In this document: positions 33,388 to 46,451 of the stretch, in pieces
Layout: every line of letters starts with the position of its first letter
Numbering within the stretch: position 1 is the stretch's first letter
NCBI GenBank assembly: GCA_963697805.1
Contig: CAVOPB010000002.1
Span: forward strand, 558,001 to 622,000
Source of the DNA: VRUE01 sp963697805
GTDB lineage: Bacteria; Actinomycetota; Thermoleophilia; Solirubrobacterales; 70-9
Length of the DNA: 64,000 nt
Reading direction: 5' to 3'
Notes under the pieces: model-generated
The model's database searches: none
What the model was told of the DNA's origin: nothing
The model's input: only the letters and a program-made list of their open reading frames with translations
Made by a program: the position numbers and the translations under genes

Positions 33388-34482
33388 ATGCTCAAGCGCA
33401 CAGCGTTTCTCATGCTTCTCACGATCTCCGCCCTGGCTCTGCCGGCCGCCGTCTCGGCGGCGGCCGGCTCCGGCGGCGCCCTCGTCTTCTCGCGGGTGCT
33501 CACCACCGCTCAGGGCACCAGCGGCGAAGGCACCTCGACGCCGAAAGCGGCTGAACTCGAAGGCGGACTGTTCGCGGCCCGCAACGGCGGCCTCAACCAG
33601 CTGACCGAGAATCCGGCCGACACCCAGCCCGACTTCTCCTCCGACGGCCGCCTGATCGCCTTCGCCCGCGACGGCGACATCTGGGCGATGCGCCCCGACG
33701 GCAGCGGGCAGCACCCGCTCACCAGCGGTCCCGAGGTCGACGCCGGGCCCCAGTTCGCCCCCAACGGCCACTACGTGGTGTTCGAGCGCCGGGCCGCCGC
33801 CGGCGAGCCCCGCGACCTCTACACGGTCGACATCGCCGCCGAAGGCCTGCACGCGCTGACCTCGACCCCGGCAGACGAGCACCAGGCGACCTTCTCGCCC
33901 GACGGGCATGCGATCGCCTTCGTCACCGGCGTCGCGCTCGCCGCCGGCGGCGTCGCCGACGACATCTACTCGGTGCGGCCCTCCGGGGCGGGCCTGGCCC
34001 GGCTCACCCGCACCGGCAGGGTCGACGAGTTCTCGCCGCGCTACTTCGCCGGCGGGATCGCCTACAGCCGCGGCCAGAGCGGCACCGGCCCGGGCGCCTA
34101 CGCCGACGTCTACACGATGCGGCGCAACGGGACACGAGTCAGGCCCGCCGTCCGCGGGGTCGGCTCGGCCGCCATCGAGGACGTCTCGCCCGACGGGCAC
34201 CTGCTCCTGTTTCGCCGCGACCAGGGCCTTTGGGTGAAACGGCTCGGCAACGGCCGGGCGCACAAGCTCACCGAGGTCGCCGACAACTCGAGCACCAACG
34301 CCGTCTTCTCCTCCGACGGCCGCCGCGTCGCCGCCTTCGTCGCCACCGACGACGCCGAGTCGCTCTCGGCGATCCGCGTCAAGGACGGCCGCAGCACCTC
34401 GTTGGCCGAAGGTTTTGGCCTCGAAAGCGGCTCGGTCGCGGCGACGATCGGCCCGGTCATCGCCTGGCAGCCGGTGCGCTAG
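33388..34482 (+). CDS. Secreted TolB-like WD40/PD40 beta-propeller protein
   Basis: 364 aa from ATG at 33388, with AAAGGGA upstream. The signal peptide (residues 1-24) ends 'PAAVSAAA'. PD40 blades repeat: 'NPADTQPDFSSDGRLIAFAR', 'DGDIWAMRPDGSGQHPLTSG', 'PQFAPNGHYVVFERR', 'HQATFSPDGHAIAFVTG'. The fold is that of the TolB C-terminal propeller, but no Tol-Pal genes are nearby and there is no TolB N-terminal domain. It directly precedes the sensor kinase gene and could be a ligand-sensing partner. Confidence 0.83.
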   Translation: MLKRTAFLMLLTISALALPAAVSAAAGSGGALVFSRVLTTAQGTSGEGTSTPKAAELEGGLFAARNGGLNQLTENPADTQPDFSSDGRLIAFARDGDIWAMRPDGSGQHPLTSGPEVDAGPQFAPNGHYVVFERRAAAGEPRDLYTVDIAAEGLHALTSTPADEHQATFSPDGHAIAFVTGVALAAGGVADDIYSVRPSGAGLARLTRTGRVDEFSPRYFAGGIAYSRGQSGTGPGAYADVYTMRRNGTRVRPAVRGVGSAAIEDVSPDGHLLLFRRDQGLWVKRLGNGRAHKLTEVADNSSTNAVFSSDGRRVAAFVATDDAESLSAIRVKDGRSTSLAEGFGLESGSVAATIGPVIAWQPVR

Positions 34483-34495
34483 CCCGCCGCCGCAG

Positions 34496-34523
34496 CCACC
34501 CGGCGGGTATAACCGCCGGGTGG
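34496..34523. promoter_or_regulatory. Palindrome containing the kinase -10 box and start codon
   Basis: Perfect 11-bp arms CCACCCGGCGG (34496-34506) and CCGCCGGGTGG (34513-34523) flank a GTATAA loop. TATAAC at 34508-34513 is a -10 box 6 nt before the GTG at 34520, so a leaderless transcript is expected. The hairpin could end the upstream TolB-like transcript or be an operator. Confidence 0.6.
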
Positions 34524-36331
34524 CAGGCGCAGGTGAACCGGCGATCGGATCGACACTTGCCGGGTACCGGCTCGAGGCGCTGATCGCGCGCGGGGGTATG
34601 GGCGTCGTCTACCGGGCGACGCACCTCGCCCTCGACCGCCAGGTGGCGCTGAAGGTGATCGCGCGCCACCTCAGCAGCGACGAGCGGTTCCGCGAACGCT
34701 TCCTACGCGAGTCGCGGCTCGCCGCCAGCCTCGACCATCCCAACGTCGTCCCGGTCTACGACGCGCGCGAGGAGGACGGCGAGCTGATCGTCGCGATGCG
34801 CCTGATCGGCGGCGGCGACCTGAAGAAACGGATCGCCTCGGGGCCGCTGGCCCCCGAGGAGGCGATCGACCTGCTGGGCCAGGTCGGTGAGGCACTCGAC
34901 TCCGCCCACCAGGCCGGGATCGTCCACCGCGACGTCAAGCCCCACAACATCCTGCTCGAAGGCGACCACGCCTACCTCTCGGACTTCGGCCTGGCGAAGG
35001 CGCTCGGCGACAGTGGGGCCCAGCTGACCGGCGCCTCGATAGTCGGCACCGTCGAGTACATGTCGCCCGAGCAGTGGCGCGGGCAGGACGTCGGCCCCGC
35101 CGCCGACGTCTACTCGCTCGGATGCGTCCTCTACGAGGCCCTGACCGGGATCGTCCCGTTCGCGCGCCGGGCCGGCGACGCCGAGCCCGAGATGCCCGCC
35201 GGCCTCGACGCGGTGATTGAGCGCTCGGTCTCGAAGGACCCCGCTGAGCGCTACCCGACCGCCGGCGCTCTGATCGAGGCCGCCCGCGAGCGCCAGGGAG
35301 CGACCCCAACCGCGACCCGGGTCCTGACCGACACCCCTGGGGCACCGACCCGTGCCCTCGTCGAGGACGAGGGAGGCCTTCGCCGCCGCCTTCGCGCCGT
35401 TCGCTGGGGTTGGCTGGTGACCCCGGCCCTCCTGATCGCGCTGATCGCCGCCTTCGTCCTTCTGCTCGGCGGCGATGACGTCTCGGTCTCCTCGCCGATC
35501 GCCGTCGGCACCCCGCCCCTCCGGGTCGCCGCGGGGGAGGGCGCGGTCTGGGTCACCAGCGCCGCCGACGGCACCCTGACGCGGATCGACCCCGAGACGC
35601 AGAGGGTCATCGGCGAGCCGCTCCGGCTCGGCCCAGGCGTCTCAGCCGTCGCCGTCGGGCGCAAGTCGGTCTGGGTCTCGAGCCCGCGCGAGGGGTCGGT
35701 GATCCGTGTCGACCCGGCCTCCGATGAGGTGATCGGCAGGATCCCGGTCAGTGGCCGCCCCGGCGCGCTGATCGTCTCCGGTGGCCGGGTCTGGGTGGCG
35801 GACGAGGGAGGCGCCGGCGTCAGCGCGATCAACCCGCACGGCGAAAGGGTCTACCGGCGCGGCATCGTCCCCCACGCGGCTCCGCTGCGCCTGGCCGGCG
35901 GCGCCGGCGGGGTCTGGGTCAGCAGCGCCTCGACCGGGACGGTGCGGCGGATCGACCCGAGCACCGCGGCGGCCGCGGGCACCCCGATCAGGGCCGGCCG
36001 CGGGCCGGCCGGGGTCACCGTCGGCGGCGGCCTGGTCTGGGTCGCGAACAGTCGCTCCGACACCGTCACCCGGGTCGATCCCTCGATCCAGACGATCCTC
36101 GGCGATCCGATCGCGGTCGGCGGCCGCCCGGGGGGGATCGACGCCGGCACCAACCTCGTCTGGGTCGCCAGCGCCGCCGACGACACGGTCAGCCGGATCG
36201 ACATCGAAAACGGCGATGTCGTCGGCGACCCGATCGACGTCGGGCCCGAACCGGGAGCGATCTCGATTGGCGAAGAAGCCGTCTGGGTAGCCAACAACGG
36301 CGACGGCACGGTAACCCGCATCGAGCCCTGA
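34520..36331 (+). CDS. Transmembrane Ser/Thr protein kinase with extracellular beta-propeller sensor
   Basis: 603 aa from GTG at 34520. The kinase domain (about residues 12-270) has the P-loop 'LIARGGMGVVYRATH', the lysine in 'VALKVIARHL', the catalytic loop 'IVHRDVKPHNILL', 'LSDFGLAKAL' and 'YMSPEQWRGQD'. A membrane span follows at about 297-318 ('VTPALLIALIAAFVLLLGG'). Residues about 325-603 form Vgb/YVTN-type blades ('GAVWVTSAADGTLTRIDP', 'VWVANSRSDTVTRVDP'). It is a Hanks-type receptor kinase. An FHA protein two genes upstream is a likely substrate or reader. Confidence 0.93.
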   Translation: MAGAGEPAIGSTLAGYRLEALIARGGMGVVYRATHLALDRQVALKVIARHLSSDERFRERFLRESRLAASLDHPNVVPVYDAREEDGELIVAMRLIGGGDLKKRIASGPLAPEEAIDLLGQVGEALDSAHQAGIVHRDVKPHNILLEGDHAYLSDFGLAKALGDSGAQLTGASIVGTVEYMSPEQWRGQDVGPAADVYSLGCVLYEALTGIVPFARRAGDAEPEMPAGLDAVIERSVSKDPAERYPTAGALIEAARERQGATPTATRVLTDTPGAPTRALVEDEGGLRRRLRAVRWGWLVTPALLIALIAAFVLLLGGDDVSVSSPIAVGTPPLRVAAGEGAVWVTSAADGTLTRIDPETQRVIGEPLRLGPGVSAVAVGRKSVWVSSPREGSVIRVDPASDEVIGRIPVSGRPGALIVSGGRVWVADEGGAGVSAINPHGERVYRRGIVPHAAPLRLAGGAGGVWVSSASTGTVRRIDPSTAAAAGTPIRAGRGPAGVTVGGGLVWVANSRSDTVTRVDPSIQTILGDPIAVGGRPGGIDAGTNLVWVASAADDTVSRIDIENGDVVGDPIDVGPEPGAISIGEEAVWVANNGDGTVTRIEP

Positions 36332-36351
36332 CGACTAGGATCGGCCGCGAG

Positions 36352-38421
<2,070 letters not shown>

Positions 38422-38425
<4 letters not shown>

Positions 38426-39479
38426 AACCGACGCAGGAACTGCACGAGATGGGCCAGAGCCTCTGGCTCGACAACATCACGAGGACGATCCTCGGCGACG
38501 GGACGCTGCAGGGCTACGTCGACCAGCTGTCGGTGACGGGGCTGACCTCGAACCCGACGATCTTCGACAAGGCGATCTCCGAAGGCGACGCCTACGACGA
38601 GCAGATCGACGAGTCCGAGGCAGGATCGCCCGAGGAGCTCTTCTTCGAGCTCGCCCTCGCCGACCTCCGCGACGCCACCGAGATCTTCGCTCCGATCCAC
38701 GCCCGCACCGACGGCGTCGACGGCTGGGCATCGCTCGAGGTCTCGCCGCTGCTCGCCGACGACGCCGCGGCGACGATCGAGCAGGCCGCCCGGCTGCACG
38801 AGAGCGGCAGCCGCGAGAACCTCTTCATCAAGATCCCCGGCACGCAGGCGGGGCTGACCGCGATCGAGGAGTCGATCTTCGCCGGGGTGCCGATCAACGT
38901 CACCCTGCTCTTCTCTCGCGAGCAGTATCTGGCCTCGGCCGAGGCCTACATGCGCGGGCTCGAACGCCGCGTCGAGGCCGGGCTCGACCCGGCGGTCGCG
39001 TCGGTCGCCTCGATCTTTGTCAGCCGCTGGGACGTCGCGGTCCAGGACACCGCGCCGGCTGGGCTCCGCAACCAGCTCGGGATCGCCGTCGCCAAGCGCG
39101 CCTACCGCGCGTACCGCGAACTGCTCGATTCCGAGCGCTGGCAGAGCCTGGCGAACGAGGGCGCGCGGCCGCAGCGGCTGCTCTTCGCCAGCACCGGGAC
39201 CAAGGACCCCGACGCCTCCGACACCCTCTACGTCGAGGCGCTGGCGGCGTCGTTCACGATCAACACGATGCCCGACTCGACGCTCCACGCGGTCGCCGAC
39301 CACGGTGAGGTCGGCGAGTCACTGGCTGCCGACGGCGACGACGCCGAGCAGGCACTGACCGAGTTCGCCGAGGCCGGGGTCGAGGTCGAGGCGCTTGCGG
39401 CGCGGCTCCAGGAGGAGGGCAAGCAGGCCTTCGACAAGTCCTGGCGCGAGCTGCTCGGCACGATCGAGGAACAGAAAGG

Positions 39480-39483
<4 letters not shown>
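38422..39483 (+). CDS. tal: Transaldolase
   Basis: 353 aa from GTG, overlapping tkt by 4 bp (GTGA) with GGAGG 8 nt upstream. Family motifs are 'SVTGLTSNPTIFDKAIS' near the N-terminus, 'LFIKIPGTQAGLTAIEES' with the Schiff-base lysine, 'VPINVTLLFS' and 'ASIFVSRWDVAVQD'. It moves dihydroxyacetone units between sedoheptulose-7-phosphate and glyceraldehyde-3-phosphate. It is central in the tkt-tal-pgi coupling and its TGA overlaps the pgi GTG. Confidence 0.95.
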
Positions 39484-41104
<1,621 letters not shown>

Positions 41105-41108
<4 letters not shown>

Positions 41109-42463
41109 ACAATCTGCTCGCTGCCCGCGAGCTGATGGCGTTCACTCTCGCCTTCCACATCGTCCTCTCCTGCCTCGGTGTCGCCCTGCCGGCGATCATC
41201 CTGATCGCCAACTGGATCGGCCTGAAACGGGACGACGGGGACGCGATGAGGCTGGCGCGGCGCTGGTCGAAGGCGATGGCGGTGACGTTTGCGGTCGGCG
41301 CGGTCACCGGCACCGTGCTGAGCTTCGAGTTCGGGCTGCTCTGGCCGGTGTTCATGGAACGCTACGGCGACGCGTTCGGGATCGCGTTCGCGGTCGAGGG
41401 GCTCTTCTTCTTCACCGAGGCGATCTTCCTCGCCATCTACATCTACGGCTGGAAGCGGCTCGGCGGCTGGGCCCACTTCTGGTCGGGGGTGCCGATGGTC
41501 ATCACCGGCATCGGCGGCGCCTTCTCGGTGGTCACCGCCAACGCCTGGATGAACCAGCCGCAGGGATTCACGCTCGACGCCGCGGGCAGGGTCGTCGACA
41601 CCAACCCGCTCCAGGTCCTCTTCAACGCGGCCTGGAGCTACGAGGTCCCGCACATGATCCTCGCCGCCTACATGGTCGCCGGGTTCCTGGTCGCATCGAT
41701 CTACGCGGTCGGGATGCTGCGCGGGCGCCGCGACAGGCTCCACCGGCTCGGGCTCCTGATCCCGCTCACGGTCGCCTGCATCGCCACTCCGGTCCAGCTC
41801 TTCGTCGGCGACACCGCGGCGCGGGCGGTCGCCGACCACCAGCCGGCGAAGTTCGCCGGCTTCGAGTGCATCCAGGAAACCGGCCCGAACCAGACCGAGT
41901 ACCTCGGCGGCATCTGCACCGACGACGGGGTGAAGGCGGCGATCGGGATTCCCGACCTCGACTCCTTCCTCGTCGGGTTCAGCAGCGACACCGTCGTCAC
42001 CGGCCTCAACGACATCCCGGTCGACGAACGGCCCCCGGCCAACACCCTGCTCCATCTCTCCTTCGACGCGATGGTCGGGATCGGGACGGCGTTGCTGCTG
42101 CTCGCCCTCTGGCTGGCCTGGGTCTGGTGGCGGCGGCGCGAGATTCCGGCGACCCCGTGGTTCCTGCGCGCGGTCGCGATCTCCGGCGCCGGGGCGGTCG
42201 CCGCGCTCTGGGCCGGCTGGATCGTGACCGAGGTCGGCCGCCAGCCGTGGATCGTCTGGCAGCAGATGCGGACCTCGGAAGCGGTGACCCAGGCCGAGGG
42301 GATCTGGTTCGCCTTCGCCGCCGTCCTCATCCTCTACACGGGGCTCGGGACCGGGGCGGTCCTGGTGCTGAGGGCGATGTCGGGGCGCTGGCGCGAGGAG
42401 GGGGACGCCGATGACGACTCCGAGTCTCCCTATGGGCCCGCGGTCGCGGAGGCGAAACCATGA
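41105..42463 (+). CDS. cydA: Cytochrome bd-type ubiquinol/menaquinol oxidase subunit I (short Q-loop)
   Basis: 452 aa from GTG, overlapping pgi by 4 bp. Haem ligand regions are visible: His18 in 'FTLAFHIVLS', the second His in 'SYEVPHMILAAYM', and the family motif 'GWIVTEVGRQPWIVW'. The protein has about nine membrane spans and lacks the long C-terminal Q-loop extension, as in CioA-like oxidases. With CydB it reduces O2 to water using quinol without proton pumping. Its placement in a sugar-phosphate operon is unusual. Confidence 0.93.
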
Positions 42464-43509
42464 CCAAGGCCGACCTCGCGGCGGTGATCCTCTGGACCGG
42501 CGCGACCCTCTACGCGATCTTCGGCGGCGCCGATTTCGGCGGCGGCCTCTGGGACCTGATCGCCGGCGACGCCGAGACCGGGGAGCGGCCGCGGGCGCGG
42601 ATCCAGCGCTCGCTGACCCCGGTCTGGGAGGCGAATCACGTCTGGCTGATCTTTATCCTCGTCGTCCTCTGGACGGCGTTCCCCGAGGCGTTCGGGGCGG
42701 TGATGTCGACCCTGTATGTGCCGCTGTCGCTGGCGGCGCTCGGGATCGTCCTCCGCGGCGCGGGCTTCGCCTTCCGCAAGTCGATCCGCCGGCTCGAGCT
42801 GCGGCGGGCGATGGGCGCTACGTTCGCGATCTCCTCGGTCCTGACCCCCTTCTTCATGGGCACGGTCGTCGGCGCGATCGCCGCCGGCAACGTGCCCGCG
42901 GACGGCGGCGGCGACGCCTTCTCGAGCTGGATCGAGCCGCTGCCGATTCTGACCGGCGCCCTCTTCGTCGCGACCGGCGCCTACCTCGCCGCGGTCTTCC
43001 TCGTCGCCGACTCGGGCGGCGCCGGTGACGCCGAGATGGAGGGCTACTTCGCCCGCCGCGCCCTCGGGGCAGGCCTCGTCGCCGGGGCGCTCGCCGTCGT
43101 CGGCCTGATCCTGCTGCATTCCGAAGCCCACTACGCCTACGACCGGCTCGTCGCCGAGGGGCTGCCGCTGGTGATCCTCTCGGGGCTCTGCGGGCTGGCG
43201 GCGCTTGCTCTCCTCGCCACCAATTGGCCGAGTTTGCGTTTGCCGTCGGATGAGGACGGCAAACGCAAACTCGGCCGTCGCCGCGGCCTGCGACCGCTGG
43301 CGATCGGTGCGGTCGTCGCCGTGATCTGGGGCTGGGGCGTTGCCCAGTTCCCCTACCTGCTGCCGACTTCGTTGAAGATCAGCCAGTCGGCCGCGCCGGG
43401 GCCCACCCTCGACTCCGTGCTGATCGTCTTCTGCATCGCGGCCGTCGTCGTCCTGCCCTCCCTCGGCCTTCTCTACTGGCTGACCCAGAAAGAGTTGCTC
43501 GATGAGTGA
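42460..43509 (+). CDS. cydB: Cytochrome bd-type oxidase subunit II
   Basis: 349 aa, ATG overlapping cydA (ATGA). 'ILWTGATLYAIFGGADFGGGLWDLIAG' is the CydB start, then 'PVWEANHVWLIFILVVLWTAFPEAFG' and 'WGWGVAQFPYLLPTSLKI'. Eight or nine spans are expected. A perfect 22-bp inverted repeat lies within the gene and encodes a charged loop 'PSLRLPSDEDGKRKLG' that looks longer than usual at this place. The stop overlaps the HAD gene by 8 bp. Confidence 0.93.
   Translation: MTKADLAAVILWTGATLYAIFGGADFGGGLWDLIAGDAETGERPRARIQRSLTPVWEANHVWLIFILVVLWTAFPEAFGAVMSTLYVPLSLAALGIVLRGAGFAFRKSIRRLELRRAMGATFAISSVLTPFFMGTVVGAIAAGNVPADGGGDAFSSWIEPLPILTGALFVATGAYLAAVFLVADSGGAGDAEMEGYFARRALGAGLVAGALAVVGLILLHSEAHYAYDRLVAEGLPLVILSGLCGLAALALLATNWPSLRLPSDEDGKRKLGRRRGLRPLAIGAVVAVIWGWGVAQFPYLLPTSLKISQSAAPGPTLDSVLIVFCIAAVVVLPSLGLLYWLTQKELLDE
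43226..43276. repeat. Perfect 22-bp inverted repeat inside cydB
   Basis: Left arm 43226-43247 and right arm 43255-43276 are perfect reverse complements (GGCCGAGTTTGCGTTTGCCG plus two more bases), with loop GGATGAG. It is coding throughout and in frame with cydB. Confidence 0.85.
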
Positions 43510-44173
43510 GGCGCACGCGGTCCTCTTCGACATCGACGGCACCCTGCTCGTCACCGGCGGCGCCGGTGGTGTCGCCTGGCAGCGGGCGTTCGAGGAGTTG
43601 CACGGCGTCGACGCCGACGTCGCCGAGCACACCGACGCCGGCATGACAGATCCCGAGATCGTGGCGATCATTTTTCGCGAGGTGATCGGGCGCGAGGGGG
43701 ACCAGGCCGAACGCGCGAGGGTGATCGCCGCCTATCTGCGCCACCTGCCCGACGCGGTCGCCGAGTCCGACGGCTACCGGTTGATGCCGGGCATCGAGGA
43801 GGTGCTCGACCGGCTGATCGACGCCGGGATGCTGCTCGGCCTCGTCACCGGCAACATCGAGCCGGCCGCCCACGTCAAGCTCGCTCGCGGCAACCTCAAC
43901 CGTTTCTTCAGCTTCGGCGGCTACGGCTCCGACTCGGCCGACCGGACCGAGGTGACGAAGGCGGCCCTGCGGCGCGGCGAGCTCGTCTCAGGCGGGACCC
44001 TCGGCGATGGCGGCTGCTTCTCGGTCGGCGACACCCCGCGCGACGTCCAGGCCGGTCACGGCGCCGGCATCCGCGTCGTCGGCGTCGCCACCGGCAAATA
44101 CTCCGTCGAGGAGCTCCGTGACTCCGGCGCCGACTGGGCGCTCGCGACCCTCGAGGACGGCCTCCCGGCCTGA
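43502..44173 (+). CDS. HAD-superfamily hydrolase (phosphoglycolate-phosphatase-like)
   Basis: 223 aa, starting 8 bp before the cydB stop. HAD motif I 'VLFDIDGTLLVTGG' carries both aspartates; motif II is 'LLGLVTGN', motif III includes the lysine in 'TEVTKAAL', and motif IV is 'FSVGDTPRDVQAGHGAG'. The cap is helical (subclass IA). It should dephosphorylate a small phosphoester. Its position at the end of a pentose-phosphate operon makes a sugar phosphate or phosphoglycolate a reasonable guess, not proven. Confidence 0.88.
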   Translation: MSEAHAVLFDIDGTLLVTGGAGGVAWQRAFEELHGVDADVAEHTDAGMTDPEIVAIIFREVIGREGDQAERARVIAAYLRHLPDAVAESDGYRLMPGIEEVLDRLIDAGMLLGLVTGNIEPAAHVKLARGNLNRFFSFGGYGSDSADRTEVTKAALRRGELVSGGTLGDGGCFSVGDTPRDVQAGHGAGIRVVGVATGKYSVEELRDSGADWALATLEDGLPA

Positions 44174-44179
44174 ATTCCG

Positions 44180-44228
44180 GACGTGCCGGGAGTTAGGGGC
44201 CACTATGGGTACCTACAACCGGCACGTC
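44180..44228. terminator. Inverted repeat between convergent HAD and cfa genes
   Basis: GACGTGCCGG (44180-44189) and CCGGCACGTC (44219-44228) are perfect 10-bp arms around a 29-nt loop, between the stops at 44173 and 44243. The position fits a bidirectional terminator. Confidence 0.5.
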
Positions 44229-44242
44229 GCCGGCGGGTCGGG

Positions 44243-45448
44243 TCAGCCGAGCTCGCAGCGGGCTTGGTAGATGTTGGTAAAGCCCGATTCGAAGCCGTTG
44301 CGGGCGGCGCGCAGGTAGAGCCGCCAGACCCGGACCCGTTCGGGGCCGGCGAGGCGGACCGCCTCATCGAGGTTCTCGTCGAGGCGGCGCACCCAGTGGC
44401 GGAGCGTCTCCGCGTAGTCGGGGCCGAAGTCCTCGACGTGATGGGTGACGAACCCGGCCCGTTCGAGCGCCAGCAGGTTGCGCGAGAGGTGGAGCGGGGC
44501 GGCGTCGGGGAAGACGTAGCGCTCCGAGAACGCCCCCGCTTCGGCGTCGGTGTGGCGGAGGCGGGTGATGCCGTGGTTGAGGAGGCGGCCGCCGGGCTCG
44601 AGCAGGCCGGCGAGGGCCTCGGCATAGACATCAATCTGGGAGGCGCCGACGTGCTCGACCATCCCGATGCTGGCTATCGCGTCGAAGCGCTCGCCGCGCA
44701 GGTCGCGGTAGTCCATGACCCGGATCTCGACCCTGTCGGCGACGCCCGCGGCCTCGGCCCGCTGCCGCGCTTTCTCGGCCTGCGGCGGTGAGAGGGTGAT
44801 CCCGACGACGCTGACCCCGTGCTTGGTCGCGGCCCAGAGCGGAAAGCTGCCCCAGCCGCAGCCGACGTCGAGCACCCGCTCGCCCTCGCGCAGGGCCAGC
44901 TTGCGGCAGACCATCTCAAGCTTCTCCTCCTGCGCCGCCTCGAGCGTTTCGGCGCCGAGCGAGAAGATCGCGCAGGAGTAGGTCATCGAGTCGTCGAGGA
45001 AGAGGCCGAAGAACTCGTTGGAGACGTCGTAGTGGTGGCGGACCGCCCGCGCGTCGCGCTCGCGGCTGTGGCGGCGGCCGCTCGGGCGCAGCTCGGCGGC
45101 GGGCCGGCGCGGGGGACGGGTCAGGCCGGTCGCGCGGACGACGCCGAGCAGCAGCGCGCGCTTGTCGGCGCCGTCGAGGGCGGGGGGCTGCCAGTTGTCG
45201 AGCAGCTCGATCACCGCGTCCATGTCGTCGACCTCGATCTCACCGCTGACGTAGGCGCGGCCGAGGCCCAGCTGGCCCGGCGCCATCAGGGCATGGGCGG
45301 CGGCGCGCGGCGAGCGGACGTAGAAGGTCGGGCCGCCGCCGTCGGTCCCCTGCAGCCTGGTTCCGTCCCAGAACTCGATCGTGAACGGCCGCTCCGGGAT
45401 CCGTGCCTGGACCTCACGGCGCAGTCTTGTCGTGTCGGCGAAGGGCAT
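44243..45448 (-). CDS. cfa: Cyclopropane-fatty-acyl-phospholipid synthase family methyltransferase
   Basis: 401 aa. An N-terminal helical domain (about 1-115) contains 'LGRAYVSGEIEVDDMDAVIE'. The class I SAM fold follows: 'HHYDVSNEFFGLFLDDSMTYSCAIF', 'VLDVGCGWGSFPLWAATKHG', 'FDAIASIGMVEHVG' (bicarbonate-site Glu) and 'RVWRLYLRAARNGFESG'. It methylenates double bonds of membrane lipids. It is divergent from a desaturase gene that makes such double bonds, across only 63 bp. Confidence 0.93.
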   Translation of the reverse strand: MPFADTTRLRREVQARIPERPFTIEFWDGTRLQGTDGGGPTFYVRSPRAAAHALMAPGQLGLGRAYVSGEIEVDDMDAVIELLDNWQPPALDGADKRALLLGVVRATGLTRPPRRPAAELRPSGRRHSRERDARAVRHHYDVSNEFFGLFLDDSMTYSCAIFSLGAETLEAAQEEKLEMVCRKLALREGERVLDVGCGWGSFPLWAATKHGVSVVGITLSPPQAEKARQRAEAAGVADRVEIRVMDYRDLRGERFDAIASIGMVEHVGASQIDVYAEALAGLLEPGGRLLNHGITRLRHTDAEAGAFSERYVFPDAAPLHLSRNLLALERAGFVTHHVEDFGPDYAETLRHWVRRLDENLDEAVRLAGPERVRVWRLYLRAARNGFESGFTNIYQARCELG

Positions 45449-45498
45449 CTGAGGCGCCGAGCCTACCCATCTCGCTGGCGAGCGACGAGTCCGGCACC

Positions 45499-45504
45499 TA
45501 TCAT
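45499..45504 (+). promoter_or_regulatory. -10 box of leaderless desaturase promoter
   Basis: TATCAT, then 7 nt, then GTG at 45512. A minus-strand TAGGCT for cfa lies about 25 bp away (45462-45467). Confidence 0.55.
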
Positions 45505-45511
45505 CGATGCA

Positions 45512-46441
45512 GTGTCAGCAGAAGGACTACAGCCCACCGACATCCAACCGGTCGCCAACGAGACCCGCGATCGGATCATCACCGGCTTGGTCACCCTGGT
45601 CCCGTTCCTCGCGATCGGCCTCGCCGGCTGGCAGGTCTGGGGCGAGGCCCTGCATTGGAGCGACGTCTTCCTCTTCGTCGGGATGTACCTGCTCACGGGG
45701 CTCGGGATCACGGTCGGCTTCCATCGCCACCTCACCCACCGCAGCTTCAAAGCGAAAACCTGGCTGCACGGCCTTCTCGCGATCCTCGGCTCAGCCGCGA
45801 TCGAGGGGCCGGTCATCTCCTGGGTCGCCGACCACCGCAAGCACCACACCTTCTCCGACGAAGAGGGCGACCCGCACAGCCCCCACGTCGACCATGGCCA
45901 CGGCCTGAGCGGCGCCATGCGCGGCCTCTTCCACGCCCACATGGGCTGGCTCTTCATCCACACCCAGCGCGGAAACAAGGAGCGCTTCGCGCCCGACCTG
46001 ATCAAGGACCCGGTGATCAGCTACGTCGACCGCACCTTCCTGCTCTGGGCGATCCTCGGCCTCCTGATTCCGTTCGCGCTCGGCTGGGTGATCGGCGGAA
46101 CGATCTTCGCGGCCCTCACCGGCCTGCTCTGGGGCGGCCTGGTCAGGGTCTTCGTCCTGCACCACTTCACCTACAGCATCAACTCGCTCTGCCACGTCTT
46201 CGGCAAGCAGGACTTCGAGACGGCGGACGAGTCGCGCAACCTCGCCCTGATCGCGATCCCGACCCTGGGCGAGGCCTGGCACAACAGCCACCATGCCTTC
46301 CCGACCTCGGCCACACACGGGCTCGGCCGTTGGCAGCTCGACGTCTCGGCGCTGGTCATCGACGGGCTCGAGAAGGCCGGGCTGGTCTGGGACGTCGTCC
46401 GCGTCTCGCCCGAGCGGATGGCCGCGAAGGCCGCCTCCTGA
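45512..46441 (+). CDS. Membrane acyl-CoA/acyl-lipid desaturase
   Basis: 309 aa from GTG. The three histidine boxes of di-iron membrane desaturases are present: 'HRHLTH' within 'GFHRHLTHRSF', 'HRKHH' in 'WVADHRKHHTFSDEEGDPHSPH', and 'HNSHH' in 'GEAWHNSHHAFP'. Four or more spans surround them. It introduces a double bond, probably delta-9, into fatty acyl chains using O2 and reducing power. The adjacent cfa gene may act on its products. Confidence 0.92.
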   Translation: MSAEGLQPTDIQPVANETRDRIITGLVTLVPFLAIGLAGWQVWGEALHWSDVFLFVGMYLLTGLGITVGFHRHLTHRSFKAKTWLHGLLAILGSAAIEGPVISWVADHRKHHTFSDEEGDPHSPHVDHGHGLSGAMRGLFHAHMGWLFIHTQRGNKERFAPDLIKDPVISYVDRTFLLWAILGLLIPFALGWVIGGTIFAALTGLLWGGLVRVFVLHHFTYSINSLCHVFGKQDFETADESRNLALIAIPTLGEAWHNSHHAFPTSATHGLGRWQLDVSALVIDGLEKAGLVWDVVRVSPERMAAKAAS

Positions 46442-46451
46442 CGCCGGCCCG

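Noticed and set aside
33388..34482. TolB of the Tol-Pal system
   Set aside because: No TolB N-terminal domain and no tolA/Q/R or pal nearby; actinobacteria lack that envelope.
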